The notes beneath the pieces are model-generated. The model saw nothing but the letters and a program-made list of their open reading frames with translations. It did not search any database and was not told where the DNA came from. Shown here in pieces: positions 46,092-57,635 of a DNA stretch of 64,000 bases. Location of the stretch: contig JBAJFE010000004.1 in NCBI GenBank assembly GCA_037903355.1, positions 2,604,001-2,668,000 on the forward strand, given 5' to 3'. The position numbers were made by a program, and so were the translations under genes. The stretch's first letter is position 1; the number at the start of each line of letters is the position of its first letter. Source of the stretch: Trichuris trichiura. Taxonomy: Eukaryota; Nematoda; Enoplea; Trichinellida; Trichuridae.

Positions 46092-46315
46092 TGAAAATGT
46101 GGTTTCTTGGCACGGGAGCGTATGTTTTCATAATGTAAAAGTTTTATTACGGAAGTATTCCCGTTTAATGTGCTAAATAACTCCGGAGCTTTCGGGTCGA
46201 TCGAGACCCGTCAGACATCCGTAATTCACAACCGCTGAAGACGGGTCTCGATCGACCCGAAAGCTCCGGAGTTATTTAGCACATTAAACGGAAATACTTC
46301 CGTAATAAAACTTTT
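46092..46315. repeat. palindromic PLE-derived element inserted in Tigger
   Basis: Left arm 46133-46212 and right arm 46240-46324 are near-perfect inverses around a 27-bp centre. The start carries GGCACGGGAGCGTATGTTTTC, like the PLE end at 15.29 kb. An 11-bp direct repeat ACTTTACATGT at 46081-46091 and 46316-46326 looks like the target-site duplication. The right arm has CTGAAGACGGGTCTCGATC then GACCCGAAAGCTCCGGAG. Confidence 0.85.
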
Positions 46316-46394
46316 ACTTTACATGTCTCCTATAACGCGAGATTTTTCAGAATTTTTAAGTGACCAAACGCTCGCGTTATACGAGAACTGCCTG

Positions 46395-47313
46395 TATTGT
46401 TAGTCAGCTAATTAAGAGGGACCCTGCAGCCCCGCTAGAAAAGTTCGATAAGCTACAAGCAATGTCAGAAAAGTCTATATTATTTTAGCATGTTGCATAC
46501 TTTGCCTAGACATTGTACGGAATCCCAAATAACATTCGGGCAAAGCGTTGCGACACTAGTGACACCTATAAGGCAAAGTGTGCTGTTTTCTCGCTGCGAC
46601 GTGACTCCGCTGTTCTTACATTTTGACTTAGACTTAGACAAAAGCAGAATACGATAGCCAGTAAGGTTCTACGAGCAAAGCAACCAATTTTTTCGCATCC
46701 TTTTCGGCTGTCCTGTTCCGCCCTAGCCTAAGCCTAAGCCAAAATATACGGAAAGTACGGTCGGCGAAGTTGTGAGAAGGCAACCCGTTTTGTACCTGCA
46801 TATCGATACTGCAGGTATGCGGCGGCTTGCGTGAAAAAGGTCAATTAAATACTTTGCTGGTTTGCCATCTCGCATTGTATAGAATGCCTAGGAAATGCCT
46901 AAAATACTAAATGTTTCGTATGCTGCCTAAAAATTTCGGGCATTCCTAGTACCTTGCTTGCAATGGATACATTTCGGAAAGAAAGATGAGTAGAAAAATG
47001 AGAGGAGGGCGAAAAGAGCTGAAGGGGTTTGCAGAGGCTACTCGTTCTTCCCCATTGCTTTCATCGGTGTGATCAGCTAAGAGTATTCGAAAGGAGTGGC
47101 GGCAAGCTTGACTTTGAGAAACATTGTTCTGCTGAAAGTATGCTGCACGCTTTAACTTCACAAGCTCAGTTAAATGCTTCAAGCCTCCACTGAATGTTTA
47201 AGGATTTAATGCGAATTAAGGTATCGCCAGAATGCCACATGGCAACCAAGTTTAAATTTTAGGTCAGCAACGTGTCTGATGAAAAAACTTTTATAGTCAT
47301 GACGGCTCATTAC
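46395..47313. other. intergenic; TTAGGC-type repeat; possible 3' exon of pvf gene
   Basis: Holds a dispersed repeat with telomere-type units (46726-46740). The last exon(s) of the PDGF/VEGF-like gene should lie here; some open segments (47.0-47.2 kb, minus) are possible, but none fits the required phase convincingly. Confidence 0.4.
46726..46740 (+). repeat. short telomere-type (GCCTAA) run
   Basis: GCCTAAGCCTAAGCC, preceded by TGTCCTGTTCCGCCCTA. Nearly the same flank (CCTGTCCTGCCCTA) precedes the copy at 55.38 kb. Confidence 0.65.
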
Positions 47314-48258
47314 CTGTGCATAGCACCGCGTCCTGCTCATTAATGCATTTACATTCGCATCCATCCTCGACTTGGTTCTCTTCGCACTTCCGCTTTTCAA
47401 TGCAGTTGTTGCAATCGCAGCTGACATGACGCTCCATGTTGACTAAGAATTCTTTGAACAATTGGAAAGAAGGTCTGCCATCTTCCGTTCCCAAATAGAG
47501 CCAAGAGCGCACCTCAAAATATACCGTCTCTTTTCAGAGTTGTTCTGGGCGAATTCCGTCAGCATTTATGATTAGTCAACTTTTTGAAAAAAACGTCTAC
47601 AAAAAAGGCTCGTAGTAATACCTTTACTCGAACAGGTTCTTTTTCCATCGGTTTGCATTGATTAATGCTCTCACAGCATCCTCCAAGGCACTGGGGCAGG
47701 TCGATGCACTCGGGGAAATAATAAATGTTTGCTTCTTTTTGAATGGGTAATGGAGCGCACACCGTAACCACCTTGCACGAATCTTGTGACTGCACTGGTT
47801 CTTCAATGACTTCAGTTTCCACGCTTACGGCTGAATTCGACGCCTCTCAAACAGTTATGCTTATATATTTAGAATATGATAAAAAACAACATTAAAAGGA
47901 TAAGGATGGATCAGAAGCATAGTTTGCTCCAGCAATGAACATTGTAGTTTTTTAAAATTGAAAAAATAAGAATGAAATGCAAATTTGTATTCGCACCTTC
48001 GTTTTTTGGCAGACTGGCAGATCTGCCGCTGAGTTGAGGCGGCACGAGGCTACGTTGCAGAAATAATTCGCCAGTGAGCATTACGTCTGACGCTGGGCAA
48101 CAGATGATTCGTCAAACGATACCTACAAACTTTTACTCACTTTTAAGCTTCTCCCGAGGAGGATTCGATTCGTTGTTGGAACTTCGGACATGAAAGCGCG
48201 ACAAGAATTCTTTGTGCGTTCGTACTTTACGAATCAGCTTTTCAACTTCCTCTGCTTT
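47314..48258 (-). CDS. pvf-1: PDGF/VEGF-like growth factor (partial; 5' and 3' ends unresolved)
   Basis: Four exons join in phase: 48141-48258, 47997-48092, 47622-47845 and 47314-47512. The cystine-knot signature is clear: CKVVTVCAPLP, then YYFPECIDLPQCLGGCC, matching the VEGF/PDGF block PxCVxxxRCxGCC, then NQCKPMEKEPVRVKV and, across the next splice, ERHVSCDC (VEGF has NKCECR). A Cys-rich extension follows (NNCIEKRKCEENQVEDGCEC), as in invertebrate PVFs. Upstream exons encode a charged propeptide-like part (KAEEVEKLIRKVRTHKEFL). Such proteins are secreted disulphide-linked dimers that activate PVR/VEGFR-type receptor kinases; C. elegans has one, PVF-1. The signal-peptide exon lies above 48258 and was not found; the fourth exon ends at ACAG|GTAATG, so at least one more exon follows. 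Confidence 0.8.
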
Positions 48259-50583
48259 CTGCAAATGAATGGAACAGTATTATACGCGGCGTACTCAAGA
48301 CGTTCAAACGTAAAAGAAAATAAACTTTCTTGTCATCGATAAATAGAAATTTAAATAATTTGATTAAGACCCAAAGTTTGGCAGTTTAAAATTCACTTTA
48401 CACTTTCGAAGGTCATCTAGCTTGTGGAGTGTCAAAACAAATGTGAAGCCGGAAGACGTTGCCGAAAAATAATATTTACCAAGTCTGCTTTAAGAGGTGG
48501 CAAAATAGTTAAAATACCAATAACGGCCAACAATGTTAAAACCATTAGGGCGAACGCCTCACTTTGGACGCCTATTATGAGGTTCCAAAGAGTTCGTGGA
48601 AAGTTTCCCAATCGTCAAAGCAGCAACTGACGGACGTTCAGATGTCTCAAACTCTTTGAGGCATTAATCACAGTGGGTTTTTCGGGTCGCGCGGAAGAAG
48701 AGACGAACTTTAGGAAAACAAACGACGTTAGATGTTGGTCCCTGGCTTTCGAAAACTGAAAGCACAGTGGCGAAAGGGGGGTCCACGTTCCGGATAAACC
48801 GGTTTCTTGTTCCTACGTTCGCGGGCGAAGAGGCAACTGTTGCCGGAATGAAAATGTCCCAAAAGCCAAAGGCAAATAATCATCTTGCACACGCCGCGGA
48901 GAGTCACCTTCTCTCCCTTGTTGGGAGCCGCGAAGAGCAGCGGTTCAATCGCACAAATAAATTTCGGAATTCGAAGATTTTTTTAGGAGCAATCGTCAAG
49001 TGATTCCACGGTCGATTTCCCTTGGAAAATATTTAATGATTCATTGCCTTGTAAACTATTCTATAATTGACCAAACAGGTGGCGCTTCTTCGCGGCATTT
49101 ACGTTTTAAAAAAGGTATGTATCGCCAACAGTAAATGGGCCGGAAAAAAGTTAAAGGCGTCATGACGATGAGCCATACCGAAGAATTACATAAGCTAAAT
49201 AGAGCAAAACCATGGGCATGTCAATCAAAATTATTTGAAAATGACCAGTGGAATAATGATTATTAATACAAGTGCTCTTAAGCTTGAAACTTAATACCTC
49301 TTTTTGGAGAAAAGGCAAAACGACGCACCCTGAAGAGGTACAGAAATGCTGAGAAGACACTGTCAAGTAGAAGCCGATAACCCAAAAGAAGGATCTATTT
49401 AATATCACGGAAGAATGAATAGCAGTATCACCCATAGTGGAGCATGTGGCGAAGAAGGCCACGGCATTTTCATACTGCTTAGAACCTGACTTCTCCCCTA
49501 CGACGAAAACGTCAGCAGAGACGAAGAGGTTCGAGCGAGAAACATATAGTCAGCAGTGGCTTTTTTGGCTCGCTGCTGCACCTACTGCCGACTTATTCGA
49601 TCAAGCATAGAACACTAAAACGACCAAGGACAATACAGAAGAGATCGGTTGGAACTAAGCCAGCGTTTGACAAGCGTCGCTCGTACCTAACCATCAAGTA
49701 GTTAGGGAAATCAAAGAACAATACGGTTAACTTTCGAGCCGCGCTAATCCTGTCGTTAGCAAGACGTAGCAGCATGATATCACGTCATTCTGACGACGGA
49801 ATTGGAGCGTCCCGAAAGCTATATAGATTGTTTTTCCAAACAGTTTGCATCTCCATTTTTTGGTTGGGGGTTTGTTTCGGTATTTTAAAGACACACCGTC
49901 AATCGGGACCCAAGAAAAGTTGCGGAAATGCTTTGTCGAAAACTTGTTACAAAACAGCTCGTTTTAAGCTTATTTTAATCCCTAAAACATTAAAGAACTT
50001 GGCAAGGATACAGTATACCATTAAGAAAGGCAGGTTAGGTTGGCAAAAAGGGAGCCGGAAACGTTCATTTGTTTTTTTTTGGGGATGTTTTTCTAAAACA
50101 GGGCTAAACAAAGCTGCATAGAGACTCAAAAAAATCGGGCGATGACAAAGAATGCCCTAGAAAGCGAAAAGGTTTTTACTTCAGCGAAAGCCGCCCATCT
50201 TGTCTAACCAGCCATCCAATAGTTCAAAATTTTCTGACGAAGGAAATATTACCATGGCTACGACCGCAGAATCCATATAGCATTAATAATTTATTAGTTA
50301 TGACGAAGAACCACCGCAGCAGAGCGTCAACAACATCCATTGTTTGTTTTTCACTCTTTCAAGTAGCAGCCTAACGCTTCAGCGGAAAAAGTCATTTTTA
50401 TTAGCATTACTGCACTCAAATAAACCAACCGAAACCAGCGGCAATCGCTTGCAAAAATTTTACATCTTCCTGTTAGCGTAATCTCTACAAAATGCAGCAT
50501 GAAAAGATCGCCAGAACGTGCAGTATGCTTCTAAAAGCTATGAATACTTTCCCGAAGTTATGGCACGCGTTCGGAGTATAAGA
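48259..50583. other. gene-poor stretch
   Basis: Should contain the pvf 5' exon(s) and promoter. Otherwise I see no coding exon that I can support. Confidence 0.45.
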
Positions 50584-50584
50584 A

Positions 50585-51585
50585 CTTTATTTGTCAACTC
50601 AACGCAGCATATATATTTGCGGGAAAAGCGAAAACGGCTAAAATATAGTTTTATATCTCGAAACACAACCGTCTGCAGCGCAAACGTAAATATTATTTTG
50701 CGCTCGTGTACTTGGTGACAGCCTTTGTGCCTTCGCTAACTGCGTGCTTGCTTAGTTCGCCAGGCAACAATAGGCGCACAGCAGTCTGAATTTCACGAGA
50801 GCTTATCGTATGGCGATTATTGTAGTGGGCCAAACGAGAAGCCTCCGCAGCGATACGATCGAAAACGTCGTTCACAAAACTGTTCATAATGGACATTGCT
50901 TTGCTGCTTATTCCAGTGTCGGGATGGACTTGCTTTAAAACTTTGTAAATGTAGCTTGCAAATGACTCTTTACGCGATTTCTTTCTCTTCTTGTCGCCGC
51001 TTTTGCTAACTTTCTGCGCCTTTCCAGCCTTCTTCATTCCTTTAGCAGAAACTTTCGGTGGCATGGTTGCTTTCGCTAAAACGCAGCGCAAATCGTATGA
51101 TACAAAGTCGCCTTTGCAAAATGCTCCACTACTCACCTCAAATTCCAAGACTTCGCAAGTAAGTGGAAAAGAAAACGAAGTTCTTAAAAGTACAGTAGCA
51201 CTCTATGAAACGTAGGTTATGCTTACCACTTGCCTACTGTAAGTTTCACAAAACTTTTCTAGGCGTCTTATGCCAAAAGAAAATTGATAGCTTGCAGCTC
51301 ACACTGCTGGAAAATATAAGCGAATTAATTCGCTGCTATTAAGCAGCGGTAAAAATGTGACGGAAATAAAATTGAAGCGACAGTACCCCGCCACACTGCG
51401 AGTAGTTAACTGAAGAATCAGGTGTTTTGAACGATTCTTTCAACTTTTGTTGGCAAAGAAAATGCATCTGCATCTGTGAATATGTTGCTAGCAATCGTAG
51501 GCTATTCCTAACCCACTTGTTACGACGAAGCGCAAAATTCAAGTGCGATGATCGTTGCTTGCTTACGTTTAGTGAAACTAAACGT
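50585..51585. repeat. H2B repeat unit, copy A (pairs with 54113-55110)
   Basis: About 1.0 kb covering the H2B gene, its poly(A) signal and its upstream region is repeated almost exactly at 54113-55110 (single-base differences only by eye). The match ends abruptly after AGTGAAACT. In the second copy this is four bases before the end of a hAT transposon. Confidence 0.9.
50693..51064 (-). CDS. H2B: histone H2B, copy A
   Basis: A 123-aa canonical H2B. It has a basic tail ([17 protein letters not shown]), then the histone fold from [20 protein letters not shown] through [20 protein letters not shown] and [20 protein letters not shown], ending AVTKYTSAK. It pairs with H2A in the nucleosome. I start at MPPKV because all H2Bs begin there. 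The frame is open further upstream, but that stretch reads as a leader: GAG|GTGAGT at 51137/51136 and TTTTAG before 51075 mark a likely 61-bp 5' UTR intron. No histone stem-loop (GGCTCTTTTCAGAGCC) is visible after the stop; instead an AATAAA lies about 100 bp downstream (50586-50591, complement). Confidence 0.95.
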   Translation of the reverse strand: MPPKVSAKGMKKAGKAQKVSKSGDKKRKKSRKESFASYIYKVLKQVHPDTGISSKAMSIMNSFVNDVFDRIAAEASRLAHYNNRHTISSREIQTAVRLLLPGELSKHAVSEGTKAVTKYTSAK

Positions 51586-51901
51586 TTAGCACTGATTCGA
51601 AAGAAGGCGCTTGAAAGAAACGGTCAAATTTTTTGCAATGCCACTTTCTCTGGGAAAGGTTCGTCGCGAGTGATACCCCTTGAAGCGTACAGTAAAATGC
51701 GCAAGAGGGCCCTGGATAGTGCGACTACTTTCGCTACGCTATGCAACGCAGTGAAGCCAAAATAGCTGTCATCTTCATGAAAGCAGCTTTATTCGTCAAA
51801 CAATAGCGCACCATATATTCACATCAATATCATCAATCAAAATATCATATTTAGCGCCTTGAAATGCGGTTGACTACATCACAAAAGTACATATCATTTT
51901 A

Positions 51902-52060
51902 CGCTCGTGAACTCGGCGAGCGCTTTGGTGGCTTCTGTGACGGCGAGTTTACGCAACTCTCTGGGGAGCACCGATCGAACAGCAGCTTGGATTTCTCACG
52001 AGCTTATTGTATGGCGGATATCGTAATGGGCAGGACGAGATGCTTCCCCAGCTATAGGAT
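51902..52060 (-). pseudogene. histone H2B pseudogene 1 (C-terminal half)
   Basis: The reverse strand reads FDPIAGEASRPAHYDIRHTI, then SS, TGA, EIQAAVRSVLPRELRKLAVT, then EATKALAEFT. It is a diverged H2B end with an in-frame TGA where the intact genes have CGT (Arg), and no recognisable N-terminal half (the sequence upstream, TTVLS-like, is out of frame). It differs from the intact copies at many sites, so it is an older lineage. Confidence 0.8.
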
Positions 52061-54595
52061 CGAAAGCACAGTTGTAATATCTTTGTAACCAACCTTTATG
52101 CCTTCAACGTTTGGTGGACAATTCACCAAAGCACGCACATACACACATATCCTTCCCTTCCTATCATTCTTCTCGTCCTTCTTGATTTGCAGGTAGTTTG
52201 CAGCACTGTCAATCCATGAGCACTTGTTACACTACTTCTGCAATGGGTTACTAGAGTGCTTAAGTCAAGTTTTAAATTCAAACAGGCCAATAGAAAAAAA
52301 CCAGCTTTAAATATGCAGTCGCGTTTAGTGGAATGCAGGTTGATTTTAATTATGATTAATGTAAACCTTATTAATTTCTCACAGCCGTCTTATTCCTGGC
52401 TAAAAGTTGTTGCTTGCATTCTAAATCGCACGCGATTATAACCAGAAGCATTTTGAGCTTTCGGAGGCTAATAAGCAACTCCTTCAAAAATGAAGCGAAA
52501 GTTTTACGCGAGTGAAAAAAAGAGGAAATCTTGTGACACAGTTTCCGCGAGAAATAAGTGGAAGAATTAGAAATTTTGAATTATTCTTCCAATTCTTTTT
52601 TGGCAAAGCAAAATGAGTCTTTGTATAAGTTATTGATCAGCAGGTACCGTTTGTACTCTAACCGTTTTGACAGCGCGCGCAATTCGCGTGAAGTGTTCAT
52701 TGTGTCATTGCGTTTAGCAAAATACGGCGGCAGCCAAGAATTCTACGTTAATTTTGTAAAATTTTAGAAATCGCATGCCAAACTTGCTGAGACTGTAAAA
52801 ATGGGCTGCTTAGAGGAATTTAGATTGCCGATAATAAACTTTTTTGGGCAACGCTCAGTTTCGGGCTGACAAAACAACCATCAACAAGAAAAATTAACTT
52901 TCTTAGCTCTCAGCTGACAGGAAGCCTTCGCTGCGGTTTTAAATTTCTCGCTTTCGATAGCCACGCAATTCGAATGATGCAGGTTGAAAGAAAGAAAACG
53001 GTCAATGATTCGTTGGGAAAGAGAAGTGCCTTCAAACAGGAATGCAGTGCAAAGAAAATAAATTCATTTTTATTTTTCAAAACATGCATTCATTACAGTA
53101 GACCTAACACCAAAGGCAAGAGGGATTCGGCTTTATACAAGTAACTGCATCATTAAAATAAGCTCAACAATAGAAAATTTCGTAACCCGTCTGTCCTGCA
53201 TGACGAATAAGCAATAATATAGCTTAACGAATAAGCACGTGCTAGTATATTCAGCGGTAAGCTTTGTACAGTCGCGGACCATATGTTTGCTACGCTGGAA
53301 CGAATAGAATACATAACGCTGTCATACAGCGTACTCAAATATTTGCATGTTTCGCATTATAGCGTTTGCAAGGATTACAGTACTCCATTAGGAAATGCTG
53401 GTTTCATTTGCAAAGTGGTTACTGTATGTTTCATAAATTTTTCTGGATATGCTTTTTTTGAGTGAAATTCAGCCCCCGCGATCGAAGTTGCGGTCGCGAA
53501 TAAACGTAGCAACTTAGCGTAAACTCCAGAAAAAATAAAAAACTACCACATTAGCAAAATTGAAACATTAATACTCAAAAATCACCCGGAATTGTCTTTC
53601 GAAAATTGGCGACTTCGGAAATTACTTTTTAGTGCCTCTTAACGAAGAATTGAATAAATTTGGCGATGATATTAGGATAAAGTTATAGTTGCCAGTTCGT
53701 TAATTAGAAAAAAGCTTAGATACTTCCACTCGTGATTGATAGAGCGAGCTTGCATTCGTAAAAATTCGCTGTCACGAATTTTGAACTATTTTTTTGTTAT
53801 TAAAACAGGTGCACGTCAATTCACTGGACGAACCCAGACATCCTGCTTTGCTGAGCATTAAGTTTCCGTTTCTTGCACGTTGCTCAGTTCTTGGACTGTT
53901 AACCGAACGCTGGTTGCGTGAACTATACAAAAGTTGAATTCAACTGCAAGTTTCGAAACTAGCTGATCCCATTTTCAAAAGTTTGAAGGTCGATGCTGTT
54001 TCTATAACGCAGCTTGAAGTAAACAGCATAATGTGGAGGTGTAGTTGCACAGTACGCACTAAGAACAAAGATTTTATTTGCGAAAAGATGCAACGCTGTG
54101 AGGCCGTAATAGCTTTATTTGTCAACTTAACGCTGCATATATATTTGCGGGAAAAAGCGAAAAGCATTAAAATATAGAGTTTTATATCTCGAAACACAAC
54201 TGTCTGCAGCGCAAACGTAAATATTATTTTGCGCTCGTGTATTTGGTGACAGCTTTTGTGCCTTCGCTAACTGCGTGCTTGCTTAGTTCGCCAGGCAACA
54301 ATAGGCGCACAGCAGTCTGAATTTCACGAGAGCTTATCGTATGGCGATTATTGTAGTGGGCCAAACGAGAAGCCTCCGCAGCGATACGATCGAAGACGTC
54401 GTTCACAAAACTGTTCATAATGGACATTGCTTTGCTGCTTATTCCAGTGTCGGGATGGACTTGCTTTAAGACTTTGTAAATGTAGCTTGCAAACGACTCT
54501 TTACGCGATTTCTTTCTCTTCTTGTCGCCGCTTTTGCTAACTTTCTGCGCCTTTCCAGCCTTCTTCATTCCTTTAGCAGAAACTTTCGGTGGCAT
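51951..54595. repeat. segmental duplication, copy 1 (pairs with 61318-63964)
   Basis: About 2.6 kb, running from the H2B pseudogene through a non-coding spacer to the end of an intact H2B gene, is repeated at 61318-63964 with only scattered substitutions and small indels. The spacer (52.1-54.1 kb) holds no gene that I can support. A 69-codon frame at 52.56 kb is open in both copies, but its start codon is not kept. Confidence 0.9.
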
Positions 54596-55110
54596 GGTTG
54601 CTTTCGCTAAAACGCAGCGCAAATCGTATGATACAAAGTCGCCTTTGCAAAATGCTGCACTACTCACCTCAAATTCCAAGACTTCGCAAGTAAGTGGAAA
54701 AGAAAACGAAGTTCTTAAAAGTACAGTAGCACTGTATGAAACGTAGGTTATGATTACGACTTGCCTACTGTAAGTTTCACAAAACTTTTCTAGGCGTTTT
54801 ATGCCAAAAGAAAATTGATATCTTGCAGCTCACACTGCTGGAAATATAAGCGAATTAATTCGCTGCTATTAAGCAGCGGTAAAAATGTAACGGAAATAAA
54901 ATTGAAGCGACAGTACCCCGCCACACTGCGAGTAGTTAACTGAAGAATCAGAAGTTTTGAACGATTCTTTCAACTTTTGTTGGCAAAGAAAATGCATCTG
55001 CATCTGTGAATATGTTGCTAGCAATCGTAGGCTATTCCTAACCCACTTGTTACGACGAAGCGCAAAATTCAAGTGCGATGATCGTTGCTTGCTTACGTTT
55101 AGTGAAACTG
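54113..55110. repeat. H2B repeat unit, copy B (pairs with 50585-51585)
   Basis: Direct repeat of copy A. The homology stops at 55110, four bases before the hAT terminal repeat; copy A continues AAACGTTTAGC. Confidence 0.9.
54224..54595 (-). CDS. H2B: histone H2B, copy B
   Basis: The protein is identical to copy A; the DNA differs at a few synonymous sites (for example GAAGACGTC against GAAAACGTC on the plus strand). It has the same leader with GTGAGT and TTTTAG, and the same downstream AATAAA (complement of 54115-54120), with no stem-loop visible. Its upstream flank is cut by the hAT element at 55114. Confidence 0.95.
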   Translation of the reverse strand: MPPKVSAKGMKKAGKAQKVSKSGDKKRKKSRKESFASYIYKVLKQVHPDTGISSKAMSIMNSFVNDVFDRIAAEASRLAHYNNRHTISSREIQTAVRLLLPGELSKHAVSEGTKAVTKYTSAK

Positions 55111-55380
55111 GACCAGTGATTCCCAACGGGGGCCCCAGGGACCCCTTGGGGGCCCTGAGAAGGATTAGGGATTTAGGGGGTCCCTGGTATTCGGTGCCGC
55201 AGGACGAGAGCGCGCAGCCGTGCCTGTACGTAGTTTGGCTATGGAAATTAGCGAGTCTCGTGTATCGTACCCCCGGCTGAAGTTGACGCGGCAACATCAA
55301 GGGAGGTCAAGTGAAGATTACGCCGTCACAGTAACAATGGTTCGCATTCTTTAACCGTGCCGGCCGTCCTGTCCTGCCCT

Positions 55381-55394
55381 AGCCTAAGCCTAAG
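55381..55394 (+). repeat. short telomere-type (GCCTAA) run inside hAT
   Basis: AGCCTAAGCCTAAG with the flank CCTGTCCTGCCCT, shared with the copy at 46.73 kb. It therefore belongs to a repeat now lying within the hAT element. Confidence 0.6.
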
Positions 55395-57635
55395 ACTGAA
55401 CATGTATTCTTCGATGTTATTGTGAGACGTTGGCGAGCTTGATACACAGGCGTAGCGCGCTAAGACAGTTAACGTAAATAAGCGTCCCTTTGATGCTGCC
55501 GTCTTCGTTTCAGGCGGGGACAAGATACATGAGATCCAATAACTTGTTATCATTGCCCTGTCGTTTACCCTGATGTATCCGGCGAAAGTTTTTCTTACTA
55601 TATTACGCTGCGTAGCGAATTCCAGTCACACTACAAAAAAAGCCATTGGCTAAAGATAGCCTGACCGAAAGGCGAATTATCTGATTTCTGTGCTTCGCCA
55701 TCTGCTGCTGTGCCAAAGCGCAATTCAAAATGAATCTTTTTGGTTGGTTTTTTTCGCATTAGCGTACCACCCTGGCGCAAATAGGAGGGCTCGGAAAACT
55801 ACAACCTGCAGGGGGCGATGACAGCTTCTTCGCGGGGGCGGACAAGCGCGCCTGGGGAGTAATGGCGGGGAAAATGCTCAGTAGACACTGATTATTCTCT
55901 CCTGTGCGTTGACGGTGGAAAGTAATAATAGCTCTGCGATCCTGCTTGTGTCTTGTTTCCTCAGTGCTGTAGTTCTCATCTATTCAGCTATCCCGTTATA
56001 TCAGCTGTTAGGAAACTGCTTTGTCGCGACTACGGACCTCTCCTGAAATTCGACGAACTTCTTAAAAATATAAAGGTAAGTGCCTTGTAAGATTCTAGTT
56101 GAAACATGGCTCACGTTACCAGGAGATCAGCATTGCGTGAGCATTAAAATAGATTCAGTCTCAACCATAGGAGTATCTCTAAGTATAATAAGCTCTGATC
56201 TGCTAGTTTAGTGAGTACAGGGGATCCTTGACTGACGGCGGTCCTTCTGACTGTCCCAATGCGTCCCATCCATCTTTAATACGTTGGCGGTAGCTTAACC
56301 CCCGAGCCCTCATCAACGCGAAAGGCACATCACATCACAGTTTTGTACAGGTTACCTTTTTACTTGTCTGAAACACTTGCCGTGGCTCTTCACTTAACGG
56401 GGACATCTTATATGCACTACTTCTCAGTTTGATTTCTACATCTAGTGTAGATACCTAACGTGATTTCAAGAAGTCATATGCTCGCTACTACGGGTACTTA
56501 AACGGCGAAGTGTGCCCATTTCATGACTATAGTGGACGTCTTTTTCTCGGCCGCTAACAGGCACGTCGCGCGCTATGTATTGTGCCTGAAGCTTATCGCC
56601 CGCGGGACTTCGGCAACGCCTAGTGCCGCTCGTTGTGATCATATTTCCCAGAAAAACTAAGCCACAGGCGGTGCTTTCTAAGAAACGCGCTCCGTAAACG
56701 CCAGCAGGTTTCCGCGACGACTCTCACGGCGTGTCAGGCTTCAGGACGGCCGACAGGGTCCGTCGCGGAAGTCTTAACCTAAGTTATAGCGCTCGACGAC
56801 GTCACCCATTTTGCTATGCTTGGGCTTTGAACTAGCATCAGCCTCCGGTTGTTCGTCAACTTCTTCGGGAAAGGATTAGTTTGCTTATGTTTAACCACGC
56901 CTATGTTTAAGTAGCGAATGATAAACCCACAAGTTCAGTAGCGCTCACCAGCAAAAAGGAGAATACACGCCCAGTTTGCTTTACAGGTAGGAGCATCTTA
57001 TGACCGTCTGCCTTCCTTCCTTACGCATGGCCTTGCGGTTCGCAAAAATAGCAAGGAAAATAGGCCTAGTACGGGAGGTGTAGATCTGTTTGAAGCAGTA
57101 CTCAGTCAAACATTTGTATCCCCCACTCTTCACTGGTTTGATATCTAAAAAGACAGCCAGTAGCGGAGAGTTCGTCGTTAAACTGCGGGCATTGTTTGCC
57201 ATCAAACCTTGGTGGGCGGAAGTATTTCCGAACTTGAAACCATGCGAAATCTTGTCAGCCAGCCTACCTTCTCAAACATGACACGACAACACCAGGGAGA
57301 GGGAGGATGTCCGCAAACCTGGGCAGAAAATTGTATCGCGTGCTTTCCGTTGTCCGCCGCGCGAGGACAAGAACGACCCTGTCGCAACCTCATGCTTCAT
57401 AGACTTATTTTGAGCCTATTTGTCCGTCGCTACCATCAGAAAAGAGCGGGGTGATCACATGAAAGCGATCTGCTCCCGCTTCCAGGACCGACGTAGAGGG
57501 ACAGTGCCGTCCGGTACGGAATCCCCTGTGTTCTTACTGCGGGAGCATAGATGACGCTTGGCTAATTGATTTCTTAATACCACTGTGCTACTGTCTGGCT
57601 CTGAACTTGTTAGTAACGGATGTAAATTTCTACAG

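Larger units (their letters stand above)
43420..46394 (+). mobile_element. Tigger/pogo-type DNA transposon
   Basis: Terminal inverted repeats 43420-43441 and 46373-46394 are exact over 22 bp (start CAGGCAGTTCTCGTATAACG). Both ends are flanked by TA (43418-43419 and 46395-46396), the target-site duplication of the Tc1/mariner-pogo superfamily. The ends have further CGCG-rich subterminal repeats (TAACGCG, TACGCGATT). It encodes a CENP-B/Tigger-type transposase and has a palindromic element (46092-46315) inserted near its right end. Confidence 0.92.

Noticed and set aside
47206..47290. Short open segment as last exon of the PDGF/VEGF-like gene
   Set aside because: It has no good acceptor in the required phase and adds no cysteine pattern, so it was left out of the gene model.
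51065..51148. N-terminal extension of H2B (MEFEV... start)
   Set aside because: The extension contains a GTGAGT donor and TTTTAG acceptor and is absent from copy C. All H2Bs start at the MPPK-type tail.
52558..52767. 69-codon frame in the H2B spacer, open in both duplicated copies (also 61925-62134)
   Set aside because: One copy starts with GTG and the other with ATG, and the whole spacer is nearly identical anyway, so shared openness is not evidence of selection.
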